Shown in pieces: positions 21,250-34,372 of a DNA stretch of 64,000 nt. This stretch comes from Fistularia commersonii. Its lineage: Eukaryota > Chordata > Actinopteri > Syngnathiformes > Fistulariidae. Below the pieces are notes generated by a model. The model had not been told where the DNA came from and made no database searches. It saw only the letters and a program-made list of their open reading frames with translations. A program made the translations under genes and the position numbers. The stretch's first letter is position 1. Each line of letters starts with the position of its first letter. The stretch spans positions 7,598,874 through 7,662,873 of the forward strand of contig JBBMNZ010000001.1 in assembly GCA_037954325.1 (NCBI GenBank), written 5' to 3'.

Positions 21250-22294
21250 ACCACTGGTAAAAATGATAAAACCATCCTGAACAGGAAAAGGTGGCATTCG
21301 GGAAAGGTGACAAATAGGAATTGCTGATGGTGCAAATAGAACTGAGGGAAATGATTGCAGTGGGTAAGGAATCATACAGGAGGAGGTTGGAGAGCAAACT
21401 CCAACAAAACAACGTGAGGGAGGTGTGGAGTGGTCTGAGAACCATCACTGGCCATGAAAAAAGGGGCTAGGGGAGGTGAGGAGACCCACAGGACCCTCTG
21501 ACTTCAGCTTCTGCTCACTGTCCTGACACCTGCAACTTTGTTCTCGGACGACTTTGCCATCGTCGGCTGTATCAGTGGAGGCCAGGAGGCTGAGTACAGG
21601 AGTGTGGTGAACAGGTTTGGGAAGTGGTGTGGACTAAACCACCTGTAACTCAATGTAACAAAGATGAAAGAGTTGGTAGTGGACTTTAGGAATGGGACGG
21701 ATGGGGATATTGTGGACGAGTACAAGTACCTGGGCGTCCGTATAGCCAATAAACTAGACTGGATTAAAAACACAGAGAGGTCAGAGCCACTTGTTCTTTT
21801 TAGGACACTCCGTACTTTCAACATCTGCAGAGCCATGCTGCAGATGTTTTATCACACGATGGTGTCCAGCGTCATCTTCTGCTCTGTAGTGTGCTGGGTC
21901 AGTAGGCTGAAGGCAGCTGATGCTAACAGACTTAATAAGCTCATCAGGAAGGCTGTCTCCATCCTGGGGGTTGAATTGGACTTGTCAGTGGTGGTGTCTG
22001 AGAGGAGGATGCTGAAGAAGCTGCATGGTATCAGGGACAACCACTCTCAGCCCTTGTATGCTGTACTGATGTCCTGCCACACCATCTTCAGCCTTAGACT
22101 GAGACCACCAAGGAGTACCACAGAACACCCCAGAAGGTCTTTCCAACCTGCGGCCATCAAACTTTATAACTCCCCCGCTTTCTGCAACATGGAAACCTGA
22201 CAGAAATATAATCAATATCATGTTTGAAGTGAACTGATGTGATGTTGGAGCCATCCGGCAAAGGAATTTCTTTCAGGATTAATAAAGTTCTTTT
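21250..22294 (+). mobile_element. L2/CR1-group LINE, RT palm to C-terminus
   Basis: It begins with linker sequence (ESYRRRLESKLQQNNVREVW, about 21366-21430), then after a deletion reaches FSDDFAIVG (about 21540-21566, the RT catalytic box), NRFGKWCGLNHL, MKELVVDFRNGTDGD, DEYKYLGVRIANKLDW and a long C-terminal frame to MET and stop at 22198-22200. The frame 21664-22200 is open for 178 codons. A 3' UTR with AATAAAG at about 22278 leads to a pentanucleotide tail. The element is 5' deleted and non-functional. Confidence 0.8.
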
Positions 22295-22334
22295 CTATTC
22301 TATTCTATTCTATTCTATTCTATTCTATTCTATT
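22295..22334. repeat. (TTCTA)n LINE tail
   Basis: Eight or so TTCTA units directly after the LINE 3' UTR, the 3' tail generated by that LINE family. Confidence 0.9.
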
Positions 22335-23390
22335 AGGACAGGATATTACGATTCCTGAAGTTCAGCACAAAGAGAGATAGACCAACCACCAATACTTCAT
22401 CAGTTGCACACCTCAATTTCATGGAGGGCTTCGGTCCCTTATCATCCATCCATCCATTATCCATCCATCCTCAGTTGAAGCAGGTCCATTACAAGCTGAG
22501 CAAACCTGGTTGTTTGTCGAGAGGTCGGTTTCTTTTCCGGTAACCCAGCGAGACAGCAGCAGAGTGAGTCAACCAAGTGGCCCAGACAGGATCTATACTC
22601 TCTATGCTACTCTAACAGCATTCTCAAAACAAATGTATCTGTATTGCTCATTCTAAGTATGAAAACCTACTAAGTATGAAAACCTACAGCAGGGATCCTG
22701 TTACTGGCCCTGGCATGTAAGGTAATAAGGAAGGCAGACAGACAAAGGAAGAGCCTCTGTACAAGCTCTGAGAAAGACAGAGTTCGGGAGGAACTATGGC
22801 TGAAGCAGGGACAGACAAGAGAACAAGGGCAGAGGAGAAAGTAAAGAAGACAGGGAGATAAGTAACCCTGTAAAGACTCAGAATGGGCGACAGACAAGGG
22901 CGGGAAAGAGGGCAGGAGAACAGGAAAATTCTACCTCTTTTAAAATGTGAATTTCAAAGACAGATTATGTGATTGAACCTGTGCACACACACTCTCACAC
23001 ACCTGGACCTGTACAACCACCACCAACACAGTTTTATTTGTATTGTACCATCAGTTGAAGCATTGCAGTGCATGACACCAAATGTAACCTTTTATGCTGA
23101 GCATCACAACTACTTCCAGATCCACATTTTATTAATCATGGTGAGCCGGTCACTGAGAAGAGTCTTCATTAGTTAAGACCTTAAACAGCTTTTTACAGCA
23201 TATTATTATTAGCTGTAACACTTTGGTGAGAAGCCTATACTGTACGTGAAGCAGTTGGTGCACCTCTATGGCTGCTGTAGAGGTGAGTGCATGCACAGCT
23301 GGGTGATGAGTTTTTCGGCACTTGACTCACACAGATGCCAAGCTGCTCTTTTTTCTTAGGGCATGAGACCATGTATGCCCATATTCATAT
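22335..23390. other. unassigned sequence
   Basis: About 1 kb without a recognisable gene. Short CATC-rich motifs at 22443-22475 look like a repeat tail. Confidence 0.4.
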
Positions 23391-23394
23391 CCAT

Positions 23395-23740
23395 ATACAT
23401 AGCCATCCATCCATCCATCGTCTGCCACTTATCCTACAATCAGGGTCGAAGGGGATGCTGGACCCTATCCCAGCTGTCATCAGGCCAGAGGCAGGGTACA
23501 CCCTTGACTGGTTACCAGTCAATTGCAGGGCGTTAAAAACCGACAACTATTTACTCACTCACTCATTTGTGGCAATGTTCCCAATTTTTTCCCATTAACC
23601 TGCATGTTTTTGGACTGTGGGAGGACACCAGATAACCCGGAGGAAACCCACGCAAACATGAGGAAACGTGCAAAATCCACACAGAAAGGTCCCCTTGTTG
23701 GTATAGAACCCCGGTCCTTCATGCTCTTAGGCCGAAGGCA
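23395..23740 (+). repeat. dispersed fish repeat (SINE-like), complete-looking copy
   Basis: It starts with CATCC repeats (23403-23420) and continues through TGGACCCTATCCCAGC, GACTGTGGGAGGACACCAGA and CACACAGAAAGGTCCCC to a GAACCCCGGTCCTTC block that resembles an inverted B-box. The same family appears in the opposite orientation at 43455-43720. Its origin (tRNA-derived SINE or another non-autonomous element) cannot be settled here. Confidence 0.6.
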
Positions 23741-23839
23741 ACAGCTGATATATGTTAAATATCTTATGATGTTAACCATCTTTAGCTATTTAAACCTCCT
23801 CCTATTTGTGGGGTATGGACATGTAATTCATTCATTATC

Positions 23840-24592
23840 TAGATTTGTAGTGAGAGCAAAGAACAGGTTGAGGAAAATCTTGAGAGGTGGAGGTATGCTC
23901 TGGAAAGGAGAGGAATGAAAGTTAGTCGCAGCAAGACAGAGTATATGTATGTGAATGAGAGGGACTCAGGTGGAATGGTGAGGCTCCAGGGAGAGGAGAT
24001 CAGGAAGTTGGAGGATTTCAGGTACTTGGGGTCAACAGTTCTGAGCAATGTAGAGTGTAGAAAAGAAGTAAAGAGATGGGTTCAAGCAGGTTGGAATGGG
24101 TAGAGAAAAGTGTCAGGGTGTCAGATAGAACACTATTGGCCAGAATGAAAGGAAAGATGTACAAGACAGTGGTGAGACCAGCAACGCTGTAAGGACTAGT
24201 ACCAGTTACAATGACCAAAAGACAGGAGGCAGAGCTGGAGGTCATAGAGATGAAGATGTTGAGGTTCTCTTTGGGAATGACCAGGATGGATTGGATCAGG
24301 AATGAGTCTATCAGAGGAACAGCACATGTTAGATGTTTGGAGAGAAGGTCAGAGAAGCCAGACTGATATGGTTCAGTTTTGTACAAAGGGGGGATAGTGA
24401 ATATATTGGCAGACGGATGCTGGAACTGGAGCTGCCTGGTAGGAGGTCCCGAGGACAACCAAAGAGAAGATTTATGGTGAGAGAAGATATGAAGGTAGTT
24501 GGTGTGCGAGAGGAGGATACAGAGAATAGGCTTAGATGGAGAAAGTTGATTCGCTGTGGTGAGCCTTGAAGGGAAAAGCTAAAAGGAGAAGA
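23840..24592 (+). mobile_element. RTE LINE, 5'-truncated 3' end
   Basis: The sequence enters at the bases after the RT catalytic box (GMKVSRSKTEYMYVNE region) and runs through LEDFRYLGSTVL, the C-terminal domain (MTRMDWIRNESIRGTAHV with frameshift, YIGRRMLELELPGRRSRGQP) and the terminal stop region near 24565 to a short degenerate GAA-like tail. Stops and frameshifts occur at 24103 and near 24190-24340. I could not identify a convincing target duplication. Confidence 0.85.
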
Positions 24593-24770
24593 TCTATAAC
24601 ACTTATCCTGCAGTCAGGGTTCCATGGATGCTGGAGCCTACCGCAGTGGTTATTGGCAAATGTTGGGATACAATCTGGATTAGAGGGCCCCATATAGAGA
24701 TATACAAGGGTAAACTGGAGAACAGAGGAAACCCACAGAGGTGCTGGGAGAACAATGAATACATATTTAA
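24593..24770 (+). repeat. fragment of dispersed repeat
   Basis: CACTTATCCTGCAGTCAGGG, TGGATGCTGGAGCCTACCGC and GAGGAAACCCACAGAGGTGC are short matches to the same repeat class as 23395-23740. Family label uncertain. Confidence 0.4.
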
Positions 24771-26920
24771 CAAATAAAATAAATTTAAAAAAATAATACA
24801 TACCCATATACCTACATACACAGATACATAAACCATGAAATGTGACATATAATTAATTGTTTCTCACACAAATCTGGTGAAATTACTTATGTTGGTTAGA
24901 TTATTCCACCGCCGTGCAGTTGTTGCAGCTCTTCCCTTATAAGGGGTATACTATGTCCACCCATGTGGTGACTGCTTTGTGTGAAGGTTCTCTCTTGGTT
25001 TTTTCATACTACTCACAAGGTAGACAAAGTCAGCCAGTAAAGTACTTTAAGGTGTCCACGAGTGTGAATGACAGCATAAATGGATGTATGCCTCTGCAAG
25101 TGGACAGACACAGCCTCTAAACCTCTCGTTGCCTTTTTGGAATCTAAAGTGGCATTGATAATGAATGAAAATGTAAACAAAAGAATGTGAAGATGACTTG
25201 AGATCACGGCATGCCGCTTTAATTACTTTACAGGTTGTTTTTAATTGCAACTACTTGTGTCATTACTGATACTGTTGTCACATATTATGACCCTTTGCCG
25301 AAGAACAGAGCCATATCTTTTTTTTTTGTTTGTTTTTATAAACTTCATAAGTATTTTTTGCAAACGGGTAAAAGTTGGTACAAAATGTCATTTTTTGCTG
25401 TAATGTTAAGTTTCAAGTTACATAAGCTTTTGATGAAAAGAAAAAAAAAAAGATTTCCAAAACAAATGTAAATGAATCCTCTTAAAATCTAAGTGGCCAT
25501 TGCCTTTATCTTCAAATATAATGCAGCCCTTATATAAGAAGCATAACTTTAACCCCCATATATTAAATAACCCTTTGGAATTGTTATTGAAACAGGACTC
25601 AAATAGAGAATCTGTGGGAATAAGTGCACAGTGAGAGGAGAGTTTATCAGTGTGGATACATTCGGTCTTCTTACTTTGCATAAGTGTATGCGGGGCATGT
25701 TGAGTGTGTGTGAATTATATGTAAGGCAAGTGTTTGAATCTCCCCTTGTGTGCATGTGTTTGTGTGTGTGTGTCTCCGGTTCCATTTGAGAAGCACCAAA
25801 ATGAGATCAACAGCAGTGGAATTCCTTTGCTTCTGGAGACAAACACATCAATTACTGCCCACACGCCTGCCCACCCCAGCTCTCCATCGGATCAAAGCCA
25901 CCACTCCTCTTCAGACTCTCACTCATTCCCTTTCCATCATTTTTATGTCTGTTGGCTCCAAAACGATGGGGCAAATTAAGAAAAAGTGTACAAAAATACT
26001 TGAATGTGTTTCGCTTACAAGTTTTTTCAGCTATTAAATATGCAAATTCAAGATGTAAAAAAGGGGTGGCCCGTCATCCTTTCATGTTGAAACACAACCT
26101 GAGGGACTTGTGCATTTTCATCTATCTGTCTGATGTCTCTCCCCACTCTTTGTCCACAGACACATGCTTTACATGCTTACATGCTTTACACACGTGGGTG
26201 TTTACATATCAACTTAGTATCATTCAGTGAGAACTGTTTTGCCATTAGATAAAACTGCCTGTGTGTTATTGTCTCTATGGCATTTGAGAGAAAACATCCG
26301 GTGTGTGATTTCCCCCATTCTTCCAAGGACAGATACTGAAGCAAGTGATTGGCAGATGATAATGTTAGTATGCCCTTCATAATGATCCACTCATATTACA
26401 ATAGCAGATTGAGGGTATCACACTCATACCCAATTACATCGGTGGGATTTCTCTGTAGGTCCTGCGCTAATAAATGACGCAGATTCATGGTGGCTTGATC
26501 TCAAGGGAAAAGACGCAAAATTTGATTTTTTTATTTTATAGTCCTCCCACACATTGTGTGAAAACTTAAAAGGAGGCTGGGAGCTGGCATGCCGTCTGCG
26601 GGGAAAAGTTTCAGCCTGAAAACATTCTCACATAAATGAACATCTAATTATGATCTAAAACCAGGATGTACCCAACCACATGCCCAATGAAAGCTGGGGT
26701 AGGCTCTCCTACCCCTGCAATTGCGATTTAGATAAAGAATGAATGAATAAGTACTGTGATGACTTAGGCAAGGTAGATTACTGATGGAATGTCTTGTATT
26801 TTTTAACTTACTTGAAGACTAATGTTTTTTTTTTTGTTTTGTTTGTTTGTTTTGGGTGCCTTGCTCGGACCCCCATGCCTCTATTTATTCATTCATTCAT
26901 GAGCCATATCACCATCCTGT
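24771..26920. other. unassigned AT-rich sequence
   Basis: About 2.1 kb without a gene I can support. Open frames at 25734-26230 have no recognisable domain. A short repeat tail with GAATGAATGAATAA lies at about 26735-26752. Confidence 0.45.
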
Positions 26921-26924
26921 TGCC

Positions 26925-27520
26925 GTCTCCAACGTTCCCTAACCACTGTAGAGGGCTTTGAGAGAAAGGTAAGTGGCTACCTGCACCGGTGGTGTGGGAA
27001 AAAGAACAAGCAGCAAATTCCCTTCTGTAGTCTGTCGGAGAAGTTCATGGTTACCAGTGCAAGACACGTGCTGCTCTATAGGGACTCAAATAACACCAAA
27101 GTCTCCTCAGCTGGGATTGAGGTGAGAACTGGTTAGAAATGGAGAGCCCAGGGGACTGTTAACCAAGGTGAAGTATGGCTGCATCATACTTGGGGGAGAA
27201 GATTCATTAGGTCACAGTTTAGCAAGGCCTGGGGAGGAGGCACACTCAAGTGGAATGTCAGAATGAGACAACAAGGGGTGTGGACTAAATGGGAACAGGC
27301 ACTGCACCGGAAGGTCTCTTGGATCCAGTCCATTTACAATGTCCTCATCAGCCAATCCAACCTTTTCTGTTGGATTCGGGCAGAAATGCCTGCTTGCCCT
27401 CTGTGCCAGGTTACTGGAGCACGTCCTGAGCTGTTGCCCAAATGCTTTGGGTGAGGGGCACGATTGGTGGCGCCACAACCAGGTGCTGAAGGTGATAGCA
27501 GATACCATCAGATACTGATC
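26925..27520 (+). mobile_element. LINE C-terminal domain fragment
   Basis: Plus-strand pieces read LHRWCGKKNKQQIPFCSLSE, SARHVLLYRDSNNTKVSSAG, QQGVWTKWEQALHRKVSW and PACPLCQVTGA, followed after a frameshift by a His-x4-Cys-Cys motif (EHVLSCCPNALG region, 27417-27455). This is the C-terminal region of a non-LTR retrotransposon protein ending in a Cys/His metal-binding motif. The clade is not assigned. Stops at 27136 and later show decay. Confidence 0.65.
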
Positions 27521-27559
27521 CAGGTCATTTTGCATACTGTGTAAGCCACGCTACTATCT

Positions 27560-28170
27560 GTTTACCTGATGAGCAGGATTTGGGGTCTAATGTATTATTC
27601 ATGAACAAGTCAGGTTCGGTCTGGATCATTCAATTGGACTCACTGCATCTACTACCTTGGTTTGGCTCACCATCAGAGACTTCAGATTCACAGAGCTTGT
27701 ATTCTTAGTCAAAAAATTATAAGCTACACAAAGTGCAGAATAATCAGTGTCTGTTCTCTAATTTGTATCTTACATTAGATCTGATTAACTTCTGTGTAAC
27801 CATTACCTTGATGCATTCAATTTAGATTGAGGTCTTAGAATATCTCTGTAACCATCAGTAATTAGCATAAGAAATTCACTTGTTTAGAAGCTTGCATTGT
27901 CAATGTGCTTCACAGAAGAAAAATGTACAAAACAGAATAATAAAAGTAATACATAACTAATATTACATCAGTAATCAAAGAGGCTATCTGTTTTCTCACA
28001 TCATTTTCCAATAATATGTAATTTTACAACTCATTACTACATCATGTCAATACAATTGACCTAAACATCAAGATACCTTACCTTATAACTTAAACTTCAT
28101 TTAAGATATGCATTAGGCATTCAAATTATATATAATTATCTCCAATGCACTTGCAGAGTAGAACATTGCT
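27560..28170. other. unassigned AT-rich sequence
   Basis: No gene or repeat recognised. Confidence 0.45.
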
Positions 28171-28177
28171 ATCCACT

Positions 28178-28360
28178 AATAGCGTTTGCTGGGTGGTAAC
28201 CTAGTGAGGTTGTGCGCACCCATGGTTCAATTCTGAAGAAGAGCAGCGCTGATGGATGGCAGCTTACTCCTCATGGTTCATCCATGATGGGTTAATTGCA
28301 GAGAACGAATATCTCCACAGGGGATTAATAAAGGATAAATTATTATTATCATTAAAGCCA
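28178..28360 (+). mobile_element. tRNA-headed SINE
   Basis: GGTGGTAACCTAGTGAGGTT resembles an A box and CCATGGTTCAATTCTG contains a B-box-like GGTTCAATTC. A body with AGCAGCGCTGATGGATGGC and a tail GGGATTAATAAAGGATAAAT followed by TTATTATTAT completes the layout of a retroposed SINE. Confidence 0.55.
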
Positions 28361-28414
28361 GGATTTATGCAGCGCTGACAAACCTGAACAAGTCAGTTCA
28401 AAGATAGATAGATG

Positions 28415-30553
28415 AGCATAGATGAGGTAACCTGCAAGAGATCAGTGACTTCAAAGTAGTTGTGGGTGAGAGTGTAGCCAGACAGCATAGGTTGGTGGTT
28501 TGTAGGATGACTCTGGTGACAAGGAAGATCAAGAAAAAGGCAGAGCGGAAAAAGGCAGAGCGGAGGACAAAGTGGTTGAAGCTGAAAAGGGAAGAGTGGG
28601 AGGAGACGAGAAGGGCTCTGGGTGGTCAGGGAGAGCCTCCAGATGATTGGACAACAACAGCTAGTGCTATTAGGTACACTGGTAGGAGATTACTTGGTGT
28701 GTCATCTGGAAGGAAAGTAGATAAGGACAATTGGTGGAGGAATGAGGAAGTGCAGGAGTATATACAGTAAAGAGAAGGCGGTTAGCAAAGAAGAAGTGGG
28801 ACACTGAGAGGACTGAAGAGAACAGACAGGATTACAGGGAGATACAAGGGAAGGTAAAGATAGAGGTAGCAAAGGCAAAACAAAGGAAGTGGGATGACCT
28901 GTATGCTTGGTTGGAAAGTAGGGAGGGAGAGAATTATCTATACAGGTTGGCGAAACAGAGACATAATGATGGATAGGATATACAGCAGGTCCAGGTGATT
29001 AAAGATAGAGAGGGAAATGTGATGGCGAGATGGAAAGAGTTCCTTGAAGAGCTGATGAATGTGGAAAATGAAAGAGAGGCAAGGGTAGAAGAAGTGACTA
29101 TTGTAGGCAACAAAGCAGCAGAGATTCATAAACATGAAGTGAAGAAGGCATTGAACGGGATGAAGAGTAGAAAAGCAGTTGGTCCTGATATACCCGTGGA
29201 GGTGTGAAAGTGTCTAGGAGAGGCAGCGGTAGATTTTCTGACTTGGTTATTCAACAGGATCTTAGAGCGTGAGAAGATGCCTGAAGAATGGAGACAAAGT
29301 GTGATGGTGCCTATTTTTAAGAATAAGGGGGGGGGGGGGGGTGCAGAATTGCAGCAACTATAGAGGGATAAAGTTGATGAGCCACACAATGAAGTTAAGG
29401 GGAAGAGTACAGTAGAGAAACTAGACTTAGAGCAGAAGTCAGCATTTGTGAACAAAAGTATGGCTTCAAGCCTTGAAAGAATGCTACAGATACAGTATTT
29501 GCGTTGAGAATGCTAACAGAGAAGTACAGAGAAGGCCAGAGGGAGCTGCATTGTATTTTTGTAGACCTAGAAAAAGCATTTAACAGGGTGTCAAGAGAGG
29601 AGCTTTGGTATTGTATGAGGAAATCTGGAGTGGCAGAGAAGTAAGTGGTGGTGCGGTGTGCTGCAGGGGTGGAGGTGGGGCTCCAACAAGGATCAGCTCT
29701 GAGCCCCTTCTTGTTTGCAATGGTGATGGACAGACTGAGAGATGAGGTTAGACAGGAATCTCCATGAACCATGATATTTGCAAATGACAGTGTGATCTGT
29801 AGTGAGAGCAGAGAACAGGTTGAGAAAAATCTAGAGAGGAGGAGGTAAATGTTGAAAAGAAGAGGAAAGAAGATTAGTCGCAGCAAGACAGAGTATGTTT
29901 GTGAATGAGAGGAAATCGGGTGGAACGGTGTAGTGGATATCTAGAAGTTGGAGGATTTCAGGTGTCAACAGTCCAGAGCAACGGAGAGTGTGGAAAAGAG
30001 GTGAAGAGATGGGTTCAAGCAGGTTGGGATGGTTGGAAAAAAGTGTCAGGGATACTATGCCATAGCACACCATCCAGATTAGTCAGAATGAAAGGAAAGG
30101 TGTACAAGATAGTGGTGAGACCAGCAATGCTGTATGGACTAGAAACAGTTCCAATGACAAAAAGACAGGAGGCAGAGTTTGAGTTTGCAGAGGTGAAAAT
30201 GATTAGGTTCTCTTTTGGAGTGACCAAGATGGTTCGGATCAGCAATGAGTCTATCAGAGGGACGGCTCCTGTTAGATGTTTTGAAGCAAAGGTCAGAGAA
30301 GCCAGACTTAGATGGTTCGCTCATGTACAGAGGGTACAGAGGAGGGAGAGTGAATATGTTGATAGACAGATGCTGGAATTGGAGCTGCCAGGGAGGAGGT
30401 CTCAAGGAAGACCAAGAAGAAGATTTATGGATGTAGTGAGAGGTAGCTGGTGAGAGAGAGGAGGATACAGAGAATGGGGTTAGATCTAGATTTAGATTTA
30501 GAAAGTTGATTCACTGTGGTGACCCCTGAAGGGAAAGCTGAAAGGAGAAGAAA
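28415..30553 (+). mobile_element. RTE LINE, 5'-truncated, to 3' end
   Basis: The sequence starts at the end of the endonuclease domain and continues to the 3' terminus (GGTGACCCCTGAAGGGAAAG and a short GAA tail at 30520-30553). Recognisable parts are ALGGQGEPPDDWTTTASAI, SRKAVGPDIPVEV, FVDLEKAFNRVSREELW (catalytic Asp retained), a palm box reading IFANDSVICSES (FADD changed to FAND), and SNESIRGTAPVRCFE. Many stops and frameshifts are present, as is a run of about 14 G at 29328-29341. Tyr to Phe at KAFN and Asp to Asn in the palm box suggest an old copy. Confidence 0.85.
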
Positions 30554-30554
30554 G

Positions 30555-30719
30555 AATTCTTCAAAAATCAGACAATGTGATTTTTTTTTTTTATATTTTT
30601 TTTTTCTCATTCTGTCTCTCATTATGAAGTGTATCTGATGAAAATTACAGGTCTATCATCTTTTTGAGTGGGAGAACTTGCACAATTGGTGGTTGACTAA
30701 ATACTTTTTTGTCCCACCG
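30555..30719 (-). mobile_element. Tc1-like terminal fragment
   Basis: CAGACAATGTGATTTT, then AATTACAGGTCTATCATC, GGGAGAACTTGCACAATTGG and ACTAAATACTTTTTTGTCCC form a Tc1-like terminal inverted repeat region ending next to TA at 30720-30721. The same end occurs at 38400-38530. The RTE 3' tail immediately precedes it. Confidence 0.7.
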
Positions 30720-30721
30720 TA

Positions 30722-31555
30722 AATGATATTATTGGGAAGAGTTGGACCTTGCTTATAGCAAGTCTGTGACATTTAGATGGGGACTTTAGAAAAAGAGCTA
30801 TTTTTGGAGAATGTGGATTTTTTTTTTTTTTTTTTGACCAATATTTCAATCCAAAAGAAAAGCCAATGTGATGAGAGGGACCAGGCAACAGCATAACAAT
30901 GACCAAGCCCAATGACACTGGAGCACTTGGCCTGGCATAAACCCATTGAAATCGCTTAGATTTTGAGGATGATGGATGAAGATTATTATACATCAAAAAC
31001 CAGTAAGAGATAATTAAAGTGTTCTTTGAGGGAAGAGGGGGGACTAGTGAGAGCAAAGTTTGTAAAGAAGACTTTATAGAAGATAACTAGAAGAGGATGC
31101 TGGTTGTGTTAAACAGAAGAACAAAGACACTGATCTGCTCAAAGACTAAGTGAAAACTGTTGTTTACAATTTCTAAAATCGATCCAAAACAGCCTCAAGC
31201 TGAGTGTCTAATATTTTAAACCATCTTCAAGCTATTGAAGTTTTAGTGCTCGAGAGCATTGCGGCTCTGTTACTAGGATGAGAAGGAAGGGACAGCATTT
31301 TGCTAGATGAAATCAATAATGTTTTCTGACTATTGCATAATTGGATAAAGTGTGATTGGCATCTACGAAAATATGCTCCATTGGATTTCATGATGAATCA
31401 AGGGTTTAAAATGATAGCCTCAGACCTCCTCGCCTGTTGAAAGGTTGCCGGTGTCCATTTAATCTCTACTTTTTACGACCACAACACCTTTGCCCAAGGT
31501 CCTAGTAACACAGCTATTGGAGATGCCATATCTGCATCATGGAAGTTTTCTTGTC
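30722..31555. other. unassigned sequence
   Basis: No gene recognised. Poly-T at 30819-30835. Confidence 0.4.
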
Positions 31556-31559
31556 AAAA

Positions 31560-31843
31560 TATTCTTGTCGTGGCAACTGGACTTGAATTATTTCACTTAA
31601 AGATGTTTCACCCTTCATCCGAGGAGCTTCTTCAGTTCGAATGGCCTGTCAGGGGTTCCCAGATATAATTGCCAGGGCTGTTGGCTCCTAATTCTTGATG
31701 GCAGGCAGACACAACACTTCACGAAAAATGAAAACAAAAAGGAAACATAATGTAGCAAAAACCAAGAGGTAAGAAATTTGTAATAACAATTTCATAATCA
31801 TACCCCATGTACTAAGCAGAGTTTGGTCTCGGGTCTCTAAATC
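31560..31843 (-). repeat. dispersed repeat shared with 52.9-53.0 kb
   Basis: The bases at 31683-31835 match, in reverse complement, 52893-53035 (shared words include ACCAAACTCTGCTTAGTACA, TGTTTTCATTTTT and GTTGTGTCTGCC). The neighbouring part, 31575-31660, contains the widespread fish motif GAGGAGCTTCTTCAGTTCGA. Class not determined. Confidence 0.55.
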
Positions 31844-31844
31844 C

Positions 31845-34372
31845 TCTTCTTGTTCTTCTTGCAGCTTTTCCCTTCAGCGGTCGCCGCTTTGAATCAACCG
31901 TCTCTATCTAACCCTATTCTCTGTATCCTCCTCTCTCACAACTACCTTCATATCCTCTTTCACTACGTCCATTAATCTTCTCTTTGGTCTTCCTCGAAAC
32001 TTCCTGCATGGCAGCTCCAATTCCAGGATCCATGTAGCAGTACATTAACTATCCCTCCTCTGTAGATGATCGAACCATCTCAATCTGGCTTCTCTGACCT
32101 TCTCTCCAAAGCATCTAAGATGTGCTGTTCCTCTGATAGACTCATTCCTGATCCTCTCTATCCTGGTCACTCCCAAAGAGAACCTTGGCATCTTCCTCTC
32201 TGCAATCTCTTGCTCTGCCTCCTGTCTTTTGGTCATTGGAACTGTTTCTAGTCCATACAGCATTGCTGGACTCACCACTGTCTTGTACACCTTTTCTGTC
32301 ATTCTGGCTGATAGTCTTCTATTACATATTACCCCTGACACTTTTTTTGATCCGTTCCAACCTGCTCAAACCAATCTCTTCACCTCTTTTCCACACTCTC
32401 CGTTGCTCTGGACTGATGACACCAAGTACCTGAAGTCCTTCAACTTCTCAATCTCCACTCCTTCTACCCTCACTGTTCCACCCGATTTCCTCTCATTCAC
32501 ACACATACTCTGTCTTGCTGCAACTAATCTTCTCTCCTCTTCTTTTCAACACTGATCTCCTCCTCTCTAGATTTTTCTCAACCTGTTCTCTGCTCTCACT
32601 ACAGATCACACTGTCATTTGCAAATATCATGGTTCATAGAGATTCCTGTCTAACCTCATCTCTCAGTCTATCCATCACCATTGCAAACAAGAAGGGGCGC
32701 AGAGCTGATCCTTGTTGGAGTCCCACCTCCACCTTGAACTTCCCCGTTACACCTACAGCACACCACACCACTGTCTCACAGCTAGCATACATGTCCTGCA
32801 CCAGTCTGACATGCTCCTCTGCCATTCCTGATTTCCTCATGCAGCACCAGAACTCCTCTCTTGGCACCCTGTCATTCGCTCTTTCTATGTCTACAAAAAC
32901 AGAGTGCAGCTCTCTCTAAACTTCTCTATTTGCATTATCAAAACAAACACTGTATCTACAGATCTCTTTCTAGGCATGAGGCCATACTGTTGTTCACAAA
33001 TGCTGACTTCTGCTCTTGGTCTAGTTTCCACCAGTCTGTCCCATAACTTCATTGTATGGCTCATCAACTTTATACCTCTATAGTTGCTGCAATTTTGCAC
33101 ATCCCCCATATTCTTAAAAATGGGCAATATCACACTTCTCTATTCTTAAGGCATCTTCTCACTCTTTAAGATCCTGTTGAATAATCGAGTAAAAAACTAC
33201 CACTGCCTCTCCTAGAAAATTCCACAAGTATATCTTCAGGACCAACCGCCTTTCCACCCTTCATCCTCTTCAATGCTCTCCTCACTTCACTTATACTTAT
33301 CTCTGCTAATTTATGGTCTACAATTGACATCTCTTCCACCCTTGCCTCTCATTTTCCTCATCCATCAGCTCTTCAAAGCACTCTTTCCATTTTCCCATTA
33401 CTCTTCTTGCATCTGTCAATACATTTCCCTCTCTATTCTTAATCACCTGGACCTGTTGCATATCCTTTCCATCTTTATATCTCGATTTCGCAATCCTGTA
33501 TAGATCATTATCTCCCTCCTTATTGTCAAACCGAGCATACAAGTCATAGTACGACCCTTTGTTTTGCCTTTGCTACCTCTATCTTTACCTTACATTGTAT
33601 TTCCCTGTACTCCTGTTTGTTCTCTTCAGTCCTCTGTGTCCCACTTCTTCTTTGCTAACCGCTATCTCTGTATATGCTCCTGCACTTCCTCATTCCACCA
33701 CCAAGTCTCCTTATCTACTTTCCTTCTAGATGACACACCAAGTACTCTTCTACCTGTCTCCCTGATAACACTAGCTGTTGTTGTCCAATCATCTGGAAGC
33801 TCACCCTGACCACCCAGGCCCTTTCTCAACTCCTCCCTGAAAACCATACAACACTCCTCCCTTTTCAGCTTCCACCACTTTGTCCTCTGCTCTGCCTTTG
33901 TCCTCTCAACTTCCTTGTCACCAGTCATACAAATCAGCATCCTACGCTGTCTGGCTACACTCTCACCTACAACTACTTTGCAGTCACTGATCTCTTTCAG
34001 GTTACCTCATCTATGCAAGATGTAGTCTACCTGTGTGCACCTACCTCCCCTTTTATAAGTTACTCTATGTTCTATGTTCCTGTTATTTTTGGAAAAAAGT
34101 GTTCACTAGAGCCATTTCCACTCTTTTTGCAAAATCTACCACCATCTGTCCCTCTACATTCCTATCCTGTGTACCAAATCTACTCATCATGTCTTTTTAT
34201 CTTCTATTGCCTGCACCAACATGCCCATCAAAGTCTGCTGCAATTACCACTGTCTCATCTCTGGGGATATTCTGCATCACTTCACCCATCTCATTCCAGA
34301 ACTTCACATTCTTTTTACCTTCAGAACATTCCTAACAACCTCCTCCTACAAGGTTACTCCTACTCCATTTCT
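31845..34372 (-). mobile_element. RTE LINE, interrupted copy, 3' section
   Basis: From the 3' end (31860, GCTTTTCCCTTCAGCGG) up the minus strand this copy covers the C-terminus (RIERIRNESIRGTAHLRCFG), palm (FCNDS region near 32617, FADD lost), RT motifs (HQGS equivalent, 32700), linker (GLGGQGELPDDWTTTASVI, 33775-33835) and the endonuclease back to 34372. There it breaks at CTACTCCATTTCT, and the next RTE bases reappear at 37916. Numerous stops. The interruption is a hAT complex; ten RTE bases at the break are missing. Confidence 0.9.

Noticed and set aside
28178..28250. tRNA gene (also at 18420-18480 and 43455-43520)
   Set aside because: Only A-box and B-box-like words are present, followed by SINE bodies and tails. 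No complete acceptor stem or cloverleaf could be drawn.
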